The position numbers were made by a program, and so were the translations under genes. From Ailanthus altissimus (Eukaryota; Streptophyta; Magnoliopsida; Sapindales; Simaroubaceae), in assembly GCA_946807835.1 (NCBI GenBank), contig OX327699.1, positions 20,262,014 to 20,326,013 on the forward strand: 64,000 nt of DNA. The letters are read 5' to 3'. Below the pieces are notes generated by a model that was not told where the DNA came from, did not search any database, and saw nothing but the letters and a program-made list of their open reading frames with translations. Below, piece by piece: positions 35,404 to 46,935 of the stretch (positions within the stretch are counted from its first letter, which is position 1; each line of letters begins with the position of its first letter).

Positions 35404-37092
35404 TGTTAGGGATAATGCCCTAAAAATATGTACTTATATTATTTTTATAAAATAAATAAAGTTATAATTTTATACTTAAAAAGTGTTCATAATATTATAA
35501 TATAAATATAAAAAAAATACTTATTTATTTATTTATGTAATCATAATCGTAGTATATAATTGTTGTACACAAAATGATTAAGGTTATAAATAATAAACAA
35601 AAAATTTTCATAATAAATTAATTAAAATTTGAGATATTTAATTAAATATTACTATTGTGATCCACAGACATTGAAAATGTAGTAATTTTATCCAGGCCAC
35701 TAATGTAGTGACATTCTGGTGGAGGTATTTTATATAATATAATATAATTATATAGAATTAGACTAGACGTAGTTTGAATTCTTATGTAAAATGTCGTTGT
35801 TAATTAAGAATTTAAATAATGTCAACTGATAATCATATGCAAATCAACTTCAATCCTGAGTGATTATAAACTATTGTTTGTATCACTATGTTATTTGAAA
35901 TACTCGTTACAATTTGTTTGAAAAATATGCTAAAAAATTATATTTTTGTGGCACAATGAGATATGTGGTTGGGAATGTAATTTATAAATATAGAATCCAT
36001 TCTTTCCTAACAAAAATTAGAAAGAATGTTCACTTAAGAGTTAATTCTAAAAATGAACGGGTGCCCCATTTATAACAAGTTTATAAGTTAATGGTTCACT
36101 AGTGAATTATGAGTACTTAAGGATAAATAAGTAATAGAGAGGTAAAATAACAATTGATTTAGCTCTAATCATAAATCATCTATGGAAAGTGAAATTGCAT
36201 GTAGTAATTAAATCAATGAACTGTTATAAGTTTTTTTTGAAAAAATTATATATATAGTTTTAAGAGTGTAATTTCAAGTTTTTAGTAGAATAACACTAAA
36301 ATTAATAAATTAGATTAATTAATTAATTAATTGTATAAATTTATTAGAGTTTGAAATTATAGATCCATAGGTCTCAATACCAATTCTTTAGTTATTACAG
36401 TAAACAAATAAAAAAAGATTGTATTATTACACAAATTATTTATGTCTAAAAATTAGTTTTCAAAATACGTATGTTTTATATTTGAATAAAATTAATTAAC
36501 TTTAGAGATAATTCTTATTCAAAAATAAATTAAATATTTAATATAAAAAACAAAATAGATAAAATCTTAAGCACAAAACATTTTATTTTATTTTTAGTAT
36601 TTTATTTTTATTAAAATACTATTATTCTATTTATTTTGAAAGTCTTGTAATACTTAATTGCGGGGTATTTTACGTTAATCGTAAAGAGTTGATTATATGT
36701 GATTCACGTGCATTAGGTATATTTTTAAAGAGATAATTATTTAATTAATAAATATTATTAATTAAATTAATTTTATTATTTTAAAGACATTATAAAAAGA
36801 GAATATAAAGTTGAGAATAAATGACATATAACATATACATAAAAATATATTTTCAAAATATATATTTTTTTTAAAAGAAAAATTAGAAGCCCACTCTTCT
36901 CTTATTGTAATATAAGAGACTTTGTTTAGAATTTTTGTGAAAGAAAACTGAATGTGGATTTAATTTATATTTTTAAAATATTAAATCTATAAATTTATAA
37001 GAATAAAAAATAAAAAGAATTTTTATCTCATAAAAATAAATTTAAAAAAAATATTTTTTATTCTATTGCCTTGTGAATGTCATAATTCCAAC
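35404..37092 (+). mobile_element. solo-LTR-like sequence, copy 2
   Basis: Counterpart of 15512-17132. Terminal CA has become CG at the right end. Many substitutions compared with copy 1, in contrast to the island that follows. Confidence 0.55.
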
Positions 37093-37093
37093 G

Positions 37094-38024
37094 CTAAAAA
37101 CGTTGTTGTGAAAGTGATATGGTTGGTCGGTCTTTATGCCGAATCCTTTCACTTGCTTTTCAATCGGTTGAGATAAGAATCAGGCAACAGTGTCGGTCCG
37201 GTATTCGCTTTTGATTTTCTTTAAAGAAGAAGCAGTTACATTTTTATTCTTATCTGAGCATCTACAGATAAGAAGGATGTCACACCGGTGACATAATCCA
37301 TTTGTTAAAAGGGTTTTGCAAAATATTCCAGTGACCTTGGACCTACGAATGGCTTCACAGAAAAAAGGAATATCTACTTTACTTTGCCTCTCTCTTTTAA
37401 TTAACTCGATCAGTGATTTCGTGTTTATATATGTCTTAAGAACTCAGTAGAAAATATTTCTTATGCTGAAAGTCATGCACATGCAGAAAAGAAAAGAAAA
37501 TGGATAGTATATATGAAGGCAAAATCAAAACGAAACAAAGAAAATTGAAGGCAGCCTGACTTCACTTAATTTTCTCTGTATTTACCTAATACATTTAAGT
37601 CCCAAAACTCTTTTAATATTTTTACATTTACCTGTTGCATTAAAAATAAATAAATAAATAAATAAACTCCTAAAGAAATTGAAACATGTAATCCAAAATG
37701 CACACTTTCACTGTGAGAATCATATGTCAATCGCTAATGAGAATAATGCAGGTAAATAAATACTTAGATATATGTCGAATTATATTTCATTACTATAATA
37801 ATAATAATTTAAATATAATAAAAGATACAAATAAATATGAATAACTTACGTTGTAGAAAGTTGTTAGTAGTTATCTCATTGGGTGGTTGTTGTCCATAGT
37901 TCAAATTGTACGTGAAAATAACAAGAGAAAACGAGACGTTTTGGAAAGCTTTTCCTAATATGCAAACCAAGTTAAGAGAAAGGAGATAGTAATTTGAGAA
38001 ACATGATGAAGCCATGTTGCCTCC
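37094..38024. other. noncoding island identical between duplicates, copy 2
   Basis: See 17133-18065. Here it lies about 1.1 kb upstream of the DUF829 gene start rather than upstream of an EF-hand gene. Confidence 0.6.
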
Positions 38025-38370
38025 GATTTTACTTAGATTCGTCTCTATTTTACTTTAGTGGACATTTCACGAGCAAGGCACGCTTGAAAATTCGATAAAA
38101 ATGATGTGTTAAATAATTATTAGATGATAAAATAATATAATAAATAATTTTAAATTTTATATTATTTTATTATTTAATATATTATTTTTTTAAAAATAAT
38201 TTAAAATGTATAACATTACTTATAAAATAATTTATGAAAATCAAAATTTAAAGTTTTTTTGAAATCTATTTTAATCTTGGACTCGAGTCTTGAGATGTGA
38301 CCAAATATGTGGTTTAATTTGCTTGAAATTAGGAAACTTAATAGGTAATACATATAAAAACATTGCTTGC

Positions 38371-38983
38371 TATGGGTGGTAATAGCTTATACGGACAAGT
38401 GTTACAATTATTATTTTTCCTATCTACTGACAAAAAATGAAATCAAAATTCAACAGAATGACAAACTAGTTGTGTATCGTTACGTCAATTACTTGCAATA
38501 ACTACAATCGTGTAACCATGCCCCGCCCTGTCAGCTATTGGCTGGACCCCTTCTACATCACGGGTCACGACGACAAGTCGACATTCGATAATAATGCAGC
38601 CGTCGATAGCTTTTGATTTTGGAGTGCCCAAACCTCTATTAGTTAATTATTTAATTGTCCAACAAAATGATAGAAAGGGAAAACTCAGACAGCACCCAAG
38701 CCCCATTTCCAAATTGCGAAATTATCCTACAACCTGCCCTTCACATCGACTTCCACGCCAACCCAATATTCAAATTAATTGTCCAATCAATAACATTTTG
38801 ACACGACGTCGCATAGGGTATTTCCGTCATTATGAATAATACCGAAGGACAATTCCGTATTTCAACGACAACCGTGGCACGCGCTTGTCGTTATTTGCAA
38901 ATATCGAAACTCGAGTCATCGCGTTTGTAATTGTAGATAATTAAACGTCCGCGCTTTTACTTCTAAGCTCTACGTTCACTCGA
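38371..38983. other. promoter region of the DUF829 gene
   Basis: Unique sequence that starts at the duplication junction. It is richer in GC and CG than its surroundings from about 38520. No coding frame is supported. Confidence 0.5.
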
Positions 38984-38990
38984 TATAAAA
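38984..38990 (+). promoter_or_regulatory. TATA box of DUF829 gene
   Basis: TATAAAA, 167 bp before the ATG at 39151, which allows a leader of about 135 bases. Confidence 0.55.
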
Positions 38991-39150
38991 TGCTCGAAAA
39001 AATCAACGCAGTGACAAATTAACCAGAACCTTATTTTATATCTTTAAAACTTCGTCCATAGATCGAATCGAATTCAATTCAGATCATCTAAGCCAGAAGA
39101 GTCAAGAAGAGAAGGAAATTTTTTCCGTGGAATTGGGAATTTCCCGGAAA

Positions 39151-40323
39151 ATGTGGGGATCTGGGGGTAGGTATTATTGGGGAAGGAAGGAGAATAGAGG
39201 GAAAAGAGAAGGGATAGTTGTGGTGTTTGCTTGGATGTCAAGTGAAGAGCGACACTTGAATCGCTATGTTCAGCTTTACTCATCCTTGGGCTGGAATTCA
39301 CTTGTTTGCCATTCCCAATTTCTCAATATGTAAGTTAGATTTTGTTCATATATTGCGTGATTGGTTAAGTAATTAGCTTGCTTTATGTTTAATTTGGAAA
39401 CGAGCTATTTTAATTGCTTAGTTACTTGAGGATCTTGCCGAAGTGTAGAAATAATTGGTTTTGTTTAATTTGACTTTGGCTAATAATGGTATGGGACGAG
39501 GCTATTAAATTGCTATGCGGACTTTGATTTTTCTATTGATTTTGATGATGGATATTAACTGTTTTTAAAATCATTTTATTAACCAACGTCTATAGGATTA
39601 GCTTTTTCTTTTATGCGAACGTGATACTATAATTTCGCGCTTGGAGATTGATTATTTTTCTATGTATAGGTTTTTCCCCGAAAAGGCTGAAAATCTAGCA
39701 TCGGGCTTGCTTAATGAACTTGTTGAGGTCAGTGCTTTTATTCTTTTTTCTACTGCAAATGTTGTAATTGGATTAACTCATGTTATCTGGTTTGTTTCTT
39801 TTTCGAAATTTATTTGGCTATAATTTAGTCGAAATCCTTATTGTTCACTAACACCAAAGCAGATTGGGTGAAGCCTTACAAGGGTAGCTCGAAATTTGCA
39901 CAAACTTTGACATGTTCAGTGGGTTATCTAGTAACTGTTTGCTTTTCTTATTGTGGCAACCAGGAGCTGAAGTTTGGGCCATGCCCTGTTGTTTTTGCAT
40001 CTTTTTCTGGTGGCCCAAAAGCTTGCATGTATAAGGTTCTTCAGGTAATCTTTTCGAGAGTTTGCAAACCACGTATGTTTGCCATTAGATGTCAGCTATG
40101 ATTTTCTTTCCCTGTCTTTGTATGGCTAACCACTGCATAATACTTCAAACGTCTTTGCTATAGCTAGAGATTTGTTAAAGCAAAGATTTGTTAATTAACA
40201 TTTATTCTTTTGTAGATGATCGAGGGAATATGTGAAACAAAACTGAATCAGGTACTTTTTTCTTGTTCTTTCAATAAACCATATAGTTTTGCCCCTGCCC
40301 ACAAACCCCCCAAACCCCACCGC

Positions 40324-40355
<32 letters not shown>

Positions 40356-42115
40356 TTTGAGATATTTGTACGTAATGCCCAGTTGTTATTAATGCATTTG
40401 ATGAAATGATAAAACTAGCTAGCAAGGTTGAAGTTTTCTTTCTTGTCTTTTCCCAAAAGATTTGAACGAATTTTGATATGTTGAAGGCAAAAATAGTTTT
40501 CACAACTTTGATGTAATGTAACTTGTAAACTCGAACATGCAGTTGTTTGCTTTAGTTTATTCACTTTATGTTTTCTTCCTCTTTCTGATGAAGGATGATC
40601 TCCAACTGGTTAAGGACTGTTTTTCGGGCCATATCTATGATTCCAGTCCAGTGGATTTTACTAGTGATTTGGGTGCCCGATTTATTGTTCACCCATCTGT
40701 TCTAAATATGTCCCATCCTCCAAGATTTCTCTCATGGATGACAAATCGCATTGCTAATGGTCTAGATGCTCTCTTCCTCAATAGGTTTGAATCGCATCGA
40801 GCTGAGTATTGGCAGACTCTGTATTCCTCTGTTGTAAGTAGAGAATAGATTACTTGCAAAAGAAAGCTTTCATTTCCTTTTCTTCTGTTTTTATCGGGTA
40901 TCATCCTTATGCAGCGCTTGGGGGCCCCGTATCTAATTTTATGCTCGGAAAATGATGATCTTGCTCCTTACCAAGTTATCTACAATTTTGCTCAACGACT
41001 ACGTGAACTAGGGGCAGATGTGAAACTTGTAAAATGGAGTGGTTCTCCTCATGTAGGTCGGTTTCTAAACACATTGGTCTTATGTTTAATCATGATCATG
41101 GTGTGTGTGATATCTTCTGCTGAAACTTTTTTTGCTGGCATTTTGGTTGTGCATTTTATATACATATTTTAACCAAATGGAGGTCATTCTGCATGCTGTA
41201 AAGGTTTACACTTTCAAACGCACTGTCTGCTGCTGTTGATGTTTTCCTACGCTAGATAAGTTGATTATTAAATTTTGGCCATGAACATCTAGGCAGTGCT
41301 GACAGCATATGCCCAAACAAGCAATATTTAAGAATGGACACTGCTTTTACATTTACAAACCTGAAAGGAGTACTTTATTTGATGTAGGATTGTCTCAAGG
41401 GTCTGCTTAATGATGTATCTATGTATGTGTGCGTGTGTGTTGGGGGTGGGGGGGCGGGGTGGGGGATATGCAAGTCTTTATATATTTAAAGACTAATCGT
41501 AAACATTATCTTTCTGACCATTTAAGGAATCTGATGATGTCTTAACATTTATTTCCAAATACATCTTAGGTTGTGTGATTAATATATTTCAAATGCTCTT
41601 CATGTGATTCAATCTTGCTAGTTATTACAGGTCATTTTAGGCATAATCCAATTGACTACAAGGCTGCTGTGACCGAGCTTCTCGGTAAAGCAGCTGCGAT
41701 TTACTCCCAAAGGATTCAACGACTTGAAGGGGAAAGAATGGGCACAGATGCAATGCTTGATGATAGGTCTGACTCTATCTATAACTTGAGTAAAGTGGCG
41801 GTAAGTCCAACCCGAAGCTTCCGAGGGACTTCGCTTGTACCTAGTGACCATTTTCTTTTGCCAAGCTCTCTAGAGTATTATGATGGCAGAGTTGTTGGGT
41901 CAGTGCAAGATGCACACAAGGAAGGATTGATTCATTTGCCTAACCCACCAAGCATTAATGCACATGGGGTTCTTGGTCAAATTTTATTTGATGTCTGTGT
42001 TCCCAAGAACGTTGACGGTTGGGATATAAGGTCATCAGATTCCTTAAATGGACGCCCTACCCGGAGACATGCCCCATTCAATCCTATGAAATGTATACGT
42101 CGTTCGAGACTATGA
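39151..42115 (+). CDS. DUF829 / TMEM53-like alpha/beta-hydrolase-fold protein, 7 exons
   Basis: Exons 39151-39329, 39670-39727, 39964-40044, 40216-40251, 40594-40833, 40915-41056 and 41631-42115 join in frame with GT-AG borders to give 406 residues. The ATG at 39151 gives MWGSGGRYYWGRKE, the usual plant N-terminus; a GTG upstream in the same frame is not used. The order is: IVVVFAWMSSEERHL near residue 30, a nucleophile-elbow-like FASFSGGPKACMYK (around 85-100), IYDSSPVDFTSDLG, then SENDDLAPYQ and GSPHVGHFRHNP, which hold the expected acid and His of a hydrolase triad. No strong membrane span is seen despite the family name. The biochemical role is unknown in plants. The long last exon (161 codons) adds a low-complexity tail ending PMKCIRRSRL. 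The family call is confident and the function is not. Confidence 0.93.
40323..40352 (+). repeat. homopolymer C30 in intron 4 of DUF829 gene
   Basis: Thirty consecutive C, between exons at 40251 and 40594. It is exceptional in such AT-rich DNA, and its length may be inaccurate in the assembly. Confidence 0.9.
41442..41465 (+). other. G-quadruplex-type motif in intron 6 of DUF829 gene
   Basis: Four G runs of 5, 7, 4 and 5 with single-base loops on the transcribed-RNA sense strand, preceded by a GT repeat. Confidence 0.8.
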
Positions 42116-42451
42116 CATTCCACTGACGCATTGACAACTTTTCGCGAGGAGATGATTTTTAAGAACCCATATATTGTACGAGGTTCTTTTCTTTAACATC
42201 AATGCTGTTTAATGGCATTTGCCCCAAGGCATATGAAATTCCAGAAATGATAATGAAATTAGAAACATGGGCACCTGAAATGTAATTGGAGTGTCGAATC
42301 TGCCTTTTTGTACAACAGTAAGGACAATGCCATGGTTTGTGCTGGTGGATTCTGACCAACTGTACAGTTACTTTAGCGAACGTTTTGCTCAACGCAGTGT
42401 TTATCGGATTGTTGTAATGCACACAAGAATGTAAATTCACTGAATTTCCAA

Positions 42452-42457
42452 AATAAA
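42452..42457 (+). promoter_or_regulatory. possible poly(A) signal of DUF829 gene
   Basis: AATAAA, 337 bp after the stop. Less AT-rich UTR-like sequence ends here and AT-rich DNA begins. Confidence 0.4.
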
Positions 42458-42619
42458 GAACCTTAATAGTCCGGACAATCATTGCCAAATTTTTTATTTT
42501 TAGTTATACTAAATATAAACTAACAACCATTGTTAAACATTTTATTTTTAATTATAATAAATATATTTTATTATATTTCAAATTCGCTTTGAGCATAATT
42601 TGAACTCACATTTTTGAAC

Positions 42620-43372
42620 GGGAAATATACATAAATAGTCTTTATTTTAAATTAATATATTTTTATAACCACAAAATTAAAATGTAATTTTTAATAGTTA
42701 TAAAATTTAAATTCAAACAATTTTATTCTTAAAACATATTTTACTTCTCTCACTATCTTTTTTTTTTTAATTCACTCGAACAATACTTTAAAAAAACTCA
42801 AACTTAAAAATAAGTACTAATATTTTGATTTTTAAAACTTAAGAACAAGTAAATTGGCATTTGGGTACTGATATTTTAAAGCTTAAAAATTAAAAAGATC
42901 AGTTAATAAGTAGAAATTTAAAAATAAATAAAAATAATAAAATTGGAGACGAAGAAGAAAAAATTTCAAAATTTCCCACACCGCATGCAAGGTGCTTGAA
43001 GGAGTAGTGGAGCGCAAAGCATGGCGCGTGGCCCCTCATCACACCACGTGAGAGACGCGAGAAATTTTGATTTTTTTTTTCTCCATTTTCGATTTCATTC
43101 TTTTTCATTGATTCATCATATTTTGTTGTTGTCGCACTTTTTTTTTTCATTTCATCACAATACGCATCATTATATTTTCATACTTATATTTTTACAAATT
43201 AAACAAAAATAAAAAATAAAATACATTGTGAAATAATAATTTTTTTAATTATTCTATTAATAAAAGTAATTTCTTCTATTTATTATCTTCTTAATTAATA
43301 AAAATTAAATAAATAATCTTTTATTATAAAAGATTATGAGCTTTAAAATAGTCCTATTTGTGTAAATTTCCC
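42620..43372. mobile_element. small non-autonomous Mutator-type element
   Basis: Terminal inverted repeats: GGGAAATATACATAAATAGT at 42620 matches the complement of the right end (GGGAAATTTACACAAATAGG). The 9-bp flanks are TTTTTGAAC (42611-42619) and ATTTTGAAT (43373-43381), 7 of 9 matching, which is the length expected for Mutator-like target duplications. There is no transposase. The interior has a less AT-rich patch at 42970-43060. It lies just beyond the DUF829 gene's 3' end. Confidence 0.7.
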
Positions 43373-43381
43373 ATTTTGAAT

Positions 43382-44402
43382 CCCAGTTGAAGAAACTTTT
43401 ACCACGCCGTTACTGAAATTCAACATTCAAGATCTCTGAAAATCTTTTGGTGGCATCCGCCGTGCATGGTTTCACAAATCACAACTATTTTATTCTCCAT
43501 CGTGCGATCCACTGCCAGATTGTGCTCATTATTTTACTAGGCATGATCAAATCCGCTTGATTTCCCCTCTAATAATTTTTGTAAAACATCATTAAGCTAA
43601 CTAATTCAATTGAACATGCTAAATAAATATTGTATCTTGATCACCAAGTTGAAACATCAGCTTAAGAGGCTGGATGAATATATTTATCCACTCTAATTAA
43701 TATTATGTATATATTTTTTAAGAAAAAATATATTTAAATCCTTAAAATTTAAAAATTTTCATTTATGCCTATGTCAAGTAACATAAAAAAATCTATTAAA
43801 TATTATAAAAGTAGGATTATACCCCTATCGTAATATGTTAAATCTAGTAAAAACACGATTATACTCTTGTTATGACATAAAAAAAATTCTAATAAAAGGG
43901 CTTGTTAAATCTGATAAAAATACTATTGTATCTCTATTATGAAAAGAGAAAAAAAAATTCAATTCAATTAAATACTATAATCTCTAATGATAAAAATTAA
44001 TATTTTAATTGATTAAATTATTTCAACTTTTTTATTATATATAGGTGATCGTCGTTGACTGGCTTTTGACCGACATTGGCACTGTTGATCTTATTGGTTA
44101 GTTGTTGACCACCGTTCACAACTATTAATTAGTATTAATCACTGTTGATCGCGTATTGATTAGGTGTTGATTGACATCAATTGCTCCTTTTTTGGTTAAA
44201 GTAGAGTAAATTTTAAATTTTAATTTTTTTATTAATGTTAATAGATTCCGATACTTGGATATATTGCAAACAGAATTTTTAAAAGTTTACATTTTTACAT
44301 ATTCATTTTTTAAAATTTTAGAAGAGTAATTTTCTTTTTAAAAAATGTTTTGAGGAGTAGATATCTTTTTCTTTTTCTGTTTTTAATTACCTTTGACAAT
44401 AA
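43382..44402. other. intergenic, no gene
   Basis: AT-rich. A run of diverged GTTGA(C/T) words lies at 44046-44190. No open frame or RNA gene recognised. Confidence 0.6.
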
Positions 44403-44411
44403 TATTTAAAT

Positions 44412-45040
44412 GGAAAATTTTTATAAATAGCTTCTATATTTTGTAATTATTTTTTTATAACCAACTTAATTCATTATCTTTTATTAACTAAATATTTCAA
44501 AACCTGGCATTTTTACTCTCAAATAAAAAACAAACTATTTTGCTACTTTTTTCACTGAATGAAACTTTGAACATTTAAAAATTTAGTTAGATAAAAAAAT
44601 TTGAAGTTGTTATTGTATAAATCAAGTTTTACACAATATATTTGTCACTTTAAATCAAAAAAAATGGTCGATTCTTAATAAGTTTTTTAAAATTTTTTAG
44701 AAACTTTGATATTATTAGAAATTAGTTAAAAATTGTATTTGAAATTAAAAATAGGTGAAATTGATGAATTAAATGTGAAAAATGAGTTTGAATGTAAGAA
44801 ATGTTAAAAATTGGCCAAAAATAAAAATTTGGGTGTGTTTTATCGAAACTAAACGGCGGTTTACCGCCGCCTAGTTTCTCAGCAATCTCAGGACTATCTC
44901 GAGCCCGAGGTGACCCTCGAGATACATTTAAGGGCACATCTCGTTGCAGCATCGCAGACTTTGAGTCAACGATGCTGCACTGTTGCTCCACATGGTGTCT
45001 TTATAGGCTGCCACGTGACGTAATTATAATTTTTTTAATT
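44412..45040. repeat. left terminal inverted repeat of MULE
   Basis: Matches the complement of 49391-49988 along its whole length with many substitutions and indels. The inner end is near GCTGCCACGTG (45008). The TIR divergence suggests an old insertion. Confidence 0.85.
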
Positions 45041-45601
45041 ATCTATCATTTTTATTTAAAGTAACTAAATTAATTTTAATTATATTAATCAATTAATTAA
45101 TTAATAAATTTAATTAATATTATATGTTCATTTAAAAAAACCATATTATTATTTGTTAATTGATTAATTTACCCAATAATACAATTTGTATATGTGTTAT
45201 TAAGTAATAATAATTTTAATTTTTTGTTGCATTATTTATTTAATGAGTATCTTTTGTAATTAATTATATATTAAATAAATTAAATTAAATTAATTATTAT
45301 AATATATTAATTAACATGTTAGTGTTTAATTTTCATTTCCCTTTTGATTTTTATTTGTGCTTCTTATTCGTATGTTAGTTAATATCTATCCTTCTTATTT
45401 GTTAATAATATTAAATTTATTTATTTTGTTAATTCTTGTAAAAAAAATAAAGTATAAAAAAAAAGACTTTCAAAACATATATTTTTTCGTGCATCAGTAA
45501 CGGCGTATTCGAAAATGTGAGGTCTAAAAACTATAAAGAAAAAACTAATAAATAATCAAAATGTATTATTTAGGCATACATGTATAGATCATTTATTCTA
45601 T
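45041..45601. other. AT-rich MULE interior
   Basis: No coding recognised; TAATTAAT-rich. Confidence 0.5.
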
Positions 45602-46190
45602 ATGTTAAATTTGACATTCTCTGATATTTTGGTGTACGAGTCATTATTGCGTGAGATGCATACCTCAAATTTACACGATGAGATGCGGTTTTACATAAAG
45701 AAGAAACATATTCGATTTAATCAGAATGAGTTTGTACTGATCACCGGACTAGAAATGCGAAATTACCTCCCACTCAGCAACTGAAGAGAAAATTCGGCAT
45801 TCAATTGTGGGATACATACTTTTCAAGCGTAAAAAATTCGTCATACATATTTTATTGATAATTGGTACAAACGTCTGAAAGTAACGGAGATGGACGATGA
45901 ATATGCAGTAAAGTTGAGTTTATTTTATTTTGTGTATCGTGTTTTGATTCCACGCGACAACCGTAGTGGGATTCAAAATTTTGTACTATGTTGAATTGAT
46001 GATCTTGATGAGTTTAATAAATATCCATAGGGTAATATTTCATAGACCATACCTTATAACTCACTTAAGAAGGCTGCATTCAAAAAATTTAAGAAAATAA
46101 ATACGAAAATATTTACACAAAGTAAGTTTGAGAGTTCCAATGTGTATGAATTTTCCACGCATTTTTTGTATGTCATAATTTTCTTGTACT
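45602..46190 (+). pseudogene. DUF1985 domain remnant in MULE
   Basis: A 60-codon frame holds LLREMHTSNLHDEMRFYI and IRFNQNEFVLITGLEM, the DUF1985 pattern (…F.LREF.LITGL). After stops and frame changes it resumes with LFYFVYRVLIPRDNRS and IDDLDEFNKYP.G, the later DUF1985 motifs. In plants this domain usually precedes a Ulp1-type cysteine protease in MULE-borne genes; no protease His/Asp/Cys motif is visible here. Confidence 0.65.
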
Positions 46191-46390
46191 TAACATTCTG
46201 ATCTTAATTAATTAATTATTTGTATATAACCCAAACTTATACTTTAAACATAATTCTATTAGGTATGAATTTTTGAGGCAATTCGGGTGCTCGGTCAAGT
46301 TTTTAGTATTCACTCTGGTGACTTTTTCCCTCGTATTTTGAATTGAACAACTCGAATGACTGCACAGTTCGATGACATTAAGAAACAATA

Positions 46391-46935
46391 TTAGAAAAGG
46401 ATTTGGTATGTTTTGAGATTAATAAGTATATATGATGGGTCTTCATTAAACGATATAGGCGAAATATTGTGATATTCATTCATTATGTTTAAGAGAACCA
46501 TTGTTGGAATTGATGAGGATGTGTGGCTCACTTGGTTGTTACCGCTAGCTGACATAAAATAAGTGTGAATCGATGATGGGTTTTGATTGAGGGGCTGTAT
46601 ATCCTCTTCATAAACGGGAGCTCTATGATTCACTGTTACACATAAAAGACATTACGATTTTTTGTTGGTGCTAAAAAACAAACAAACATCACTGTCATTT
46701 CTAATTTTAATAGTTTTTAACTTATACCACGTTGTATCAATTTTGATTTTCAAAGTCACCTTATAGTTCACATTGTTGACTCTCAATGCATAACACATTA
46801 TATTCAAATGATCTTTAAATTTAATATTTTTTAGAACCAAAATCTCAAAGTAATTATAATCAACATAACTCTCTTCCCCATGACTAGAATCTTCTACTTT
46901 CCTCCAAAACAAATAACAATTGTATTATATTTCAT
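46391..46935 (-). pseudogene. MuDR-type transposase N-terminal remnant
   Basis: The minus-strand frame 46912-46652 reads VEDSSHGEESY..., then MCYALRVNNVNYKVTLKIKI and IKIRNDSDVCLFF. This is the pattern of the N-terminal domain of plant MULE transposases (a short beta-rich segment ending in a D-D-V-x-x-F-like motif). A second frame (46633-46391) would be the linker. The zinc-finger and DDE catalytic regions are absent. Converges with the DUF1985 remnant. Confidence 0.5.

Larger units (their letters stand above)
21471..38370 (+). repeat. segmental tandem duplication, copy 2 (~16.9 kb)
   Basis: Counterpart of 1392-18411 in the same orientation and order. The left junction falls inside the LTR-like fragment. 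The right junction is after ACATTGCTTGC, beyond which copy 1 continues to the EF-hand gene C and this copy to the DUF829 gene. The main private changes are a 265-bp loss at 28298, a 118-bp tandem gain at 23281, and different microsatellite lengths. Confidence 0.95.

Noticed and set aside
39074..39301. Minus-strand open frame over DUF829 exon 1
   Set aside because: Shadow of the real exon on the other strand.
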